Source of the DNA: Argopecten irradians
Lineage: Eukaryota; Mollusca; Bivalvia; Pectinida; Pectinidae
Reading direction: 5' to 3'
Length of the DNA stretch: 64,000 nt
Assembly: GCF_041381155.1 (NCBI RefSeq)
Contig: NC_091144.1
Coordinates: 20,469,544-20,533,543, forward strand
Below are positions 61,075 to 64,000 of the stretch, piece by piece. The position numbers were made by a program, and so were the translations under genes. The notes beneath the pieces were generated by a model that worked only from the letters and a program-made list of their open reading frames with translations, was not told the DNA's origin and searched no databases. Numbering within the stretch: the stretch's first letter is position 1; the number at the start of each line of letters is the position of its first letter.

Positions 61075-64000
61075 ACTGGGATGAACTTCCGGTTATGACA
61101 TCATCAAGAAGGCCGCCATCTCGAATTTCATTAAAAACTGAAAAATAGTCATAACATTGACATTTTTTTCAACCGAAGAAGACAAATGAGGCATCAAAAT
61201 GACCACAATAGAATAACAAATACATATCAGGACCATATCATCCAATATATGTAGTTATTTCTACACAGGAAATGAAACAAATCGGATTTTAAGCTAAAAA
61301 ATGATCAGCGGAAAAGTAGCCATAGACATTTTTCAACCGAAGTAGACAAATGAGGTATCAAAATTACCACAATCGAACAACAAATACATATAAGGACCAA
61401 ATAATCCTATATAAATAGTGATGTGTACGCAGTAAATGAAAAAAAATAAGATCTTAAGCTAAAAAATGGTAATATTTTAGCAAATTTTTCATATTTGACT
61501 TGACGCAGCAAAAATGTTTGCCAACAGCAATTTATTATTTCTAATCAGTTATTTGACCTCTTATCAATCAGTAAAAACAACACCAACAAAAAAAACAATG
61601 TTAACATTCTATAAGCTCCGGTTATGACGTCATCAAGATGGCCGCTATCTCGAATTTCACGGAAAAATAGCCATAGACATTTTTCAACCGAAGTAGACAA
61701 ATGAGGTATCAAAATTACCACAATCGAACAACAAATACATATAAGGACCAAATAATCCTATATAAATAGTGATGTGTACGCAGTAAATGAAAAAAAATAA
61801 GATCTTAAGCTAAAAAATGGTAATATTTTAGCAAATTTTTCATATTTGGCTTGACGCATCTATAATTGTTTTCCAACAAGAAACTATTATTCATAATCAG
61901 TTATTTGACCTCTTATCAATAAGTAAAAACAACGAAAACAAAAACATATAGAAATGCAAAAGAGAATTATTGTTATACCATCATTTGGTTTACAAAACAT
62001 CACCGGGTGCGTATACAGGGTATATGATTGCTGTTTGAATTTTAAGTTGGCTTAATATCTAAGTGGGACTTGACAATTTCCTAACATAATCCATTTTCAT
62101 GTTCGAAAGTTTGTAGACTAGTAGCGTCTCAAAATGATTTTTTACAGCACAACGCGAACTAATAGGGTATCAAATTAAAACTGAAGAAAGCATTTGTTTC
62201 CGTGAATACCACGACACTTTCCAAAATTTGTTTCTTTTAGAAATAGCGCATTCACTGTTAATTTTATTTTTCTATGTATAACGTAAGGAAATGTCAGATG
62301 GTTACTGCAGTATCACATATTTCTTTCAATAGTTCTTTATGATAAGCATTATCGTTGTGCGTGCTTTCTCGCCAGAGTGTCGATGAGCGGATGTGACATC
62401 ACATTACCGGTTTACCATCGTGGTTCTAATTTGTCAATCGTCCATGGCCAGAAGTAACATCAAGAACATCGGGTTCGCAGATGTGTGAGCTCATCCTGAT
62501 TTCAACCTAGTGATTCACATATCGTATATAATGTTCCAGACCTCTCCTGTAGGATGGAAAAGACACCAGAGCCACATTCTGCGAAGAGTTGAGTTGTTCT
62601 CCTTAATTCGTATGAAGCACAATTCCTCATTCTTGTGAACCCTCAGTGACCATAGATGGTACAGGTGAATTCTTTGAGGTAATAAATGAGGTCTACAGTG
62701 AAGTTCCTCTCTTTGCCAAGTCTGGAGAACACTGTAAACTTTTTTCTGGAGAGTCTTCAATGGTGTATCCACGCATACACCAGATGCGAAACAACCAGTA
62801 CCTTCAAGGGACTGGGGAAAGTCTGACCAATGAAAAACATTTAACATGTATGACCTCATTAAAGACCTCGAGGATATCAACTGTGCCATCTATAGTCGCA
62901 CGAGTGTCCACAAGGTTGATGAATGGTGCTTGAATCATTCCACCATTTGAAGAATCTGGATCTGGTGTGATTTCCTGAGAAGTCTGAAACAGCATATACG
63001 ATGTGTAGAATCTGAAGAAGATCCCACATCCCTGAACCTGTTGTTCCTGATATAAACTCTGGCCATGGATGGGTCATGAATGATGACAGGCTAGAACACT
63101 ACTGGTAATGTAGTGTCAAATCAGCTCATCGACATCGAAGACGACGATCTGGCTTTCGACGAATTGGATACTGATATCTCGATTACTCTGATTCGGACTG
63201 TATGTACCAGCTACCAGACATGCCGAGTCACGTCAGAGGATAGTCAGTGAGGCGGGAAAGCACGCACAATGATAATGGTTATAATTGAGAACCAGTGAAA
63301 GAAATATGTGTCATTGTGGTAACCATCTGACATTTTGCTTATACTATGCACAGGAAATAAACGAAACTGTGACTTGTCCTACCTAGATATTCTGTCAACT
63401 TTACATTCATGTTTCCTACTTATAAATCGCCAATAGTCAGATTTATTTAAGGAACTTATAATAAACCAGAAAACTGTAGTGTCAGCGGTTTGGAGTTAGG
63501 AAAAAAGCATATACCCAGTATACGCAGTCGGTGATGTTTTGTAAACTTAATGATGATACAGCAATAATTATTTTTTGTATCTCTATATATTTTATTGTTT
63601 TACTGAGTGATAAGAGGTCAAATAACTGTTTACGAATAATAGTTTTGCTGCGTCAAGCCAAGTATGAAAAAATTTGCTAAAAAATTATCATTTTTGAGCT
63701 TAAAATCATATTTTTTCATTTCCTACCTAGAAATCACTACATATATTGAATTATGTGTCCCGATATGAATTTTTTGTTCTATTATGATCATTTTGATACC
63801 TCATTTGTCTACTTCGGTTGAAAAATGTTAATGTTATGACTATTTTTCAATTGTTAGTGAAATTCGAGATGGCGGCCATCTTGATGACGTCATAACCGGA
63901 GCTTATACAATGTTAACATTGTTTTTTTTGGTGGTGTTGTTTTTACTGATTGATAAGAGGTCAAATAACTGATTAGAAATAATAGTTTGCTGTTTGCAAA
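61075..64000. mobile_element. Giant imperfect palindrome / foldback-type element, continuing past the right edge
   Basis: Left arm blocks recur inverted on the right around a centre near 62771. Pairs are 61500-61650 with 63860-64000, 61850-62040 with 63500-63670, 62281-62400 with 63100-63350, and 62430-62700 with 62830-63070. The centre holds the small hairpin TGGTGTAT-CCACGC-ATACACCA (62761-62782). A block of about 300 bp is also tandemly repeated in the left arm (61313-61560 and 61660-61920, with a third relative at 61075-61310). Related peptides TIDGTGEFFEVINEV (plus, left arm) and TIDGTVDILEVFNEV (minus, right arm) show that the arms carried the same sequence. No transposase was recognised. 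Confidence 0.8.

Noticed and set aside
62515-63077. Several overlapping frames on both strands
   Set aside because: They lie in the arms of the giant palindrome and mirror each other. No complete protein or known domain, so recorded as part of that element only.
1-64000. LTR retroelements, endogenous viruses or Polinton-like elements
   Set aside because: No long direct terminal repeats, capsid, integrase or envelope-like frames were recognised; reverse transcriptase sequences here are all of non-LTR type.

Overview
The window looks like AT-rich, intron-rich animal nuclear DNA, most likely from a bivalve or other lophotrochozoan. The evidence is small exons with GT-AG splice sites, large introns packed with short palindromic transposons and minisatellites, non-LTR retrotransposon fragments, and secreted Ly6-type and ceruloplasmin-type proteins. 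The species cannot be named from the sequence. All gene models below were built by hand from splice sites, reading phase and family resemblance. They are not transcript-supported.

Layout. (1) At the left edge, on the minus strand, is the first coding exon of a membrane-anchored retinol-dehydrogenase-like short-chain dehydrogenase; the rest lies outside the window. (2) Two related minus-strand genes follow, LU-B (3221-10405, 354 aa) and LU-A (22491-28511, 231 aa). Each has nine coding exons and encodes a signal peptide and two cysteine-rich Ly6/uPAR-like domains. LU-B adds a Pro/Ser/Thr-rich, mucin-like tail made of 13-residue repeats. The two genes have the same exon phases and nearly the same exon sizes, so they are paralogues. 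(3) Between and beside them lie a 5'-truncated LINE with target-site duplication (4031-5185), a second LINE (about 19975-21450) and many hairpin elements. (4) On the plus strand a 15-exon gene (34559-54117) encodes a 939-aa secreted protein of the ceruloplasmin/hephaestin family. Six cupredoxin-type domains can be followed, but the copper ligands are broken up at every expected site. Its introns hold a 59-bp minisatellite, TTAA-flanked MITEs, an antisense L1/Tx1-like LINE and a roughly 2-kb array of 49-bp repeats. (5) Right of it are hairpin elements, SINE-like pieces, one possible orphan last exon, one signal-peptide first exon of an unidentified gene (60213-60300), and a very long imperfect palindrome (about 61.07 kb to beyond the edge, centre near 62.77 kb).

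The most striking points are the apparently copper-free ceruloplasmin-like protein, the array of about 40 tandem copies that starts exactly on the 5' splice site of its exon 12 and repeats a donor-like site in each unit, the exon-triplet duplication that built the two-domain LU proteins, and the giant palindrome with related peptides on opposite strands of its two arms.
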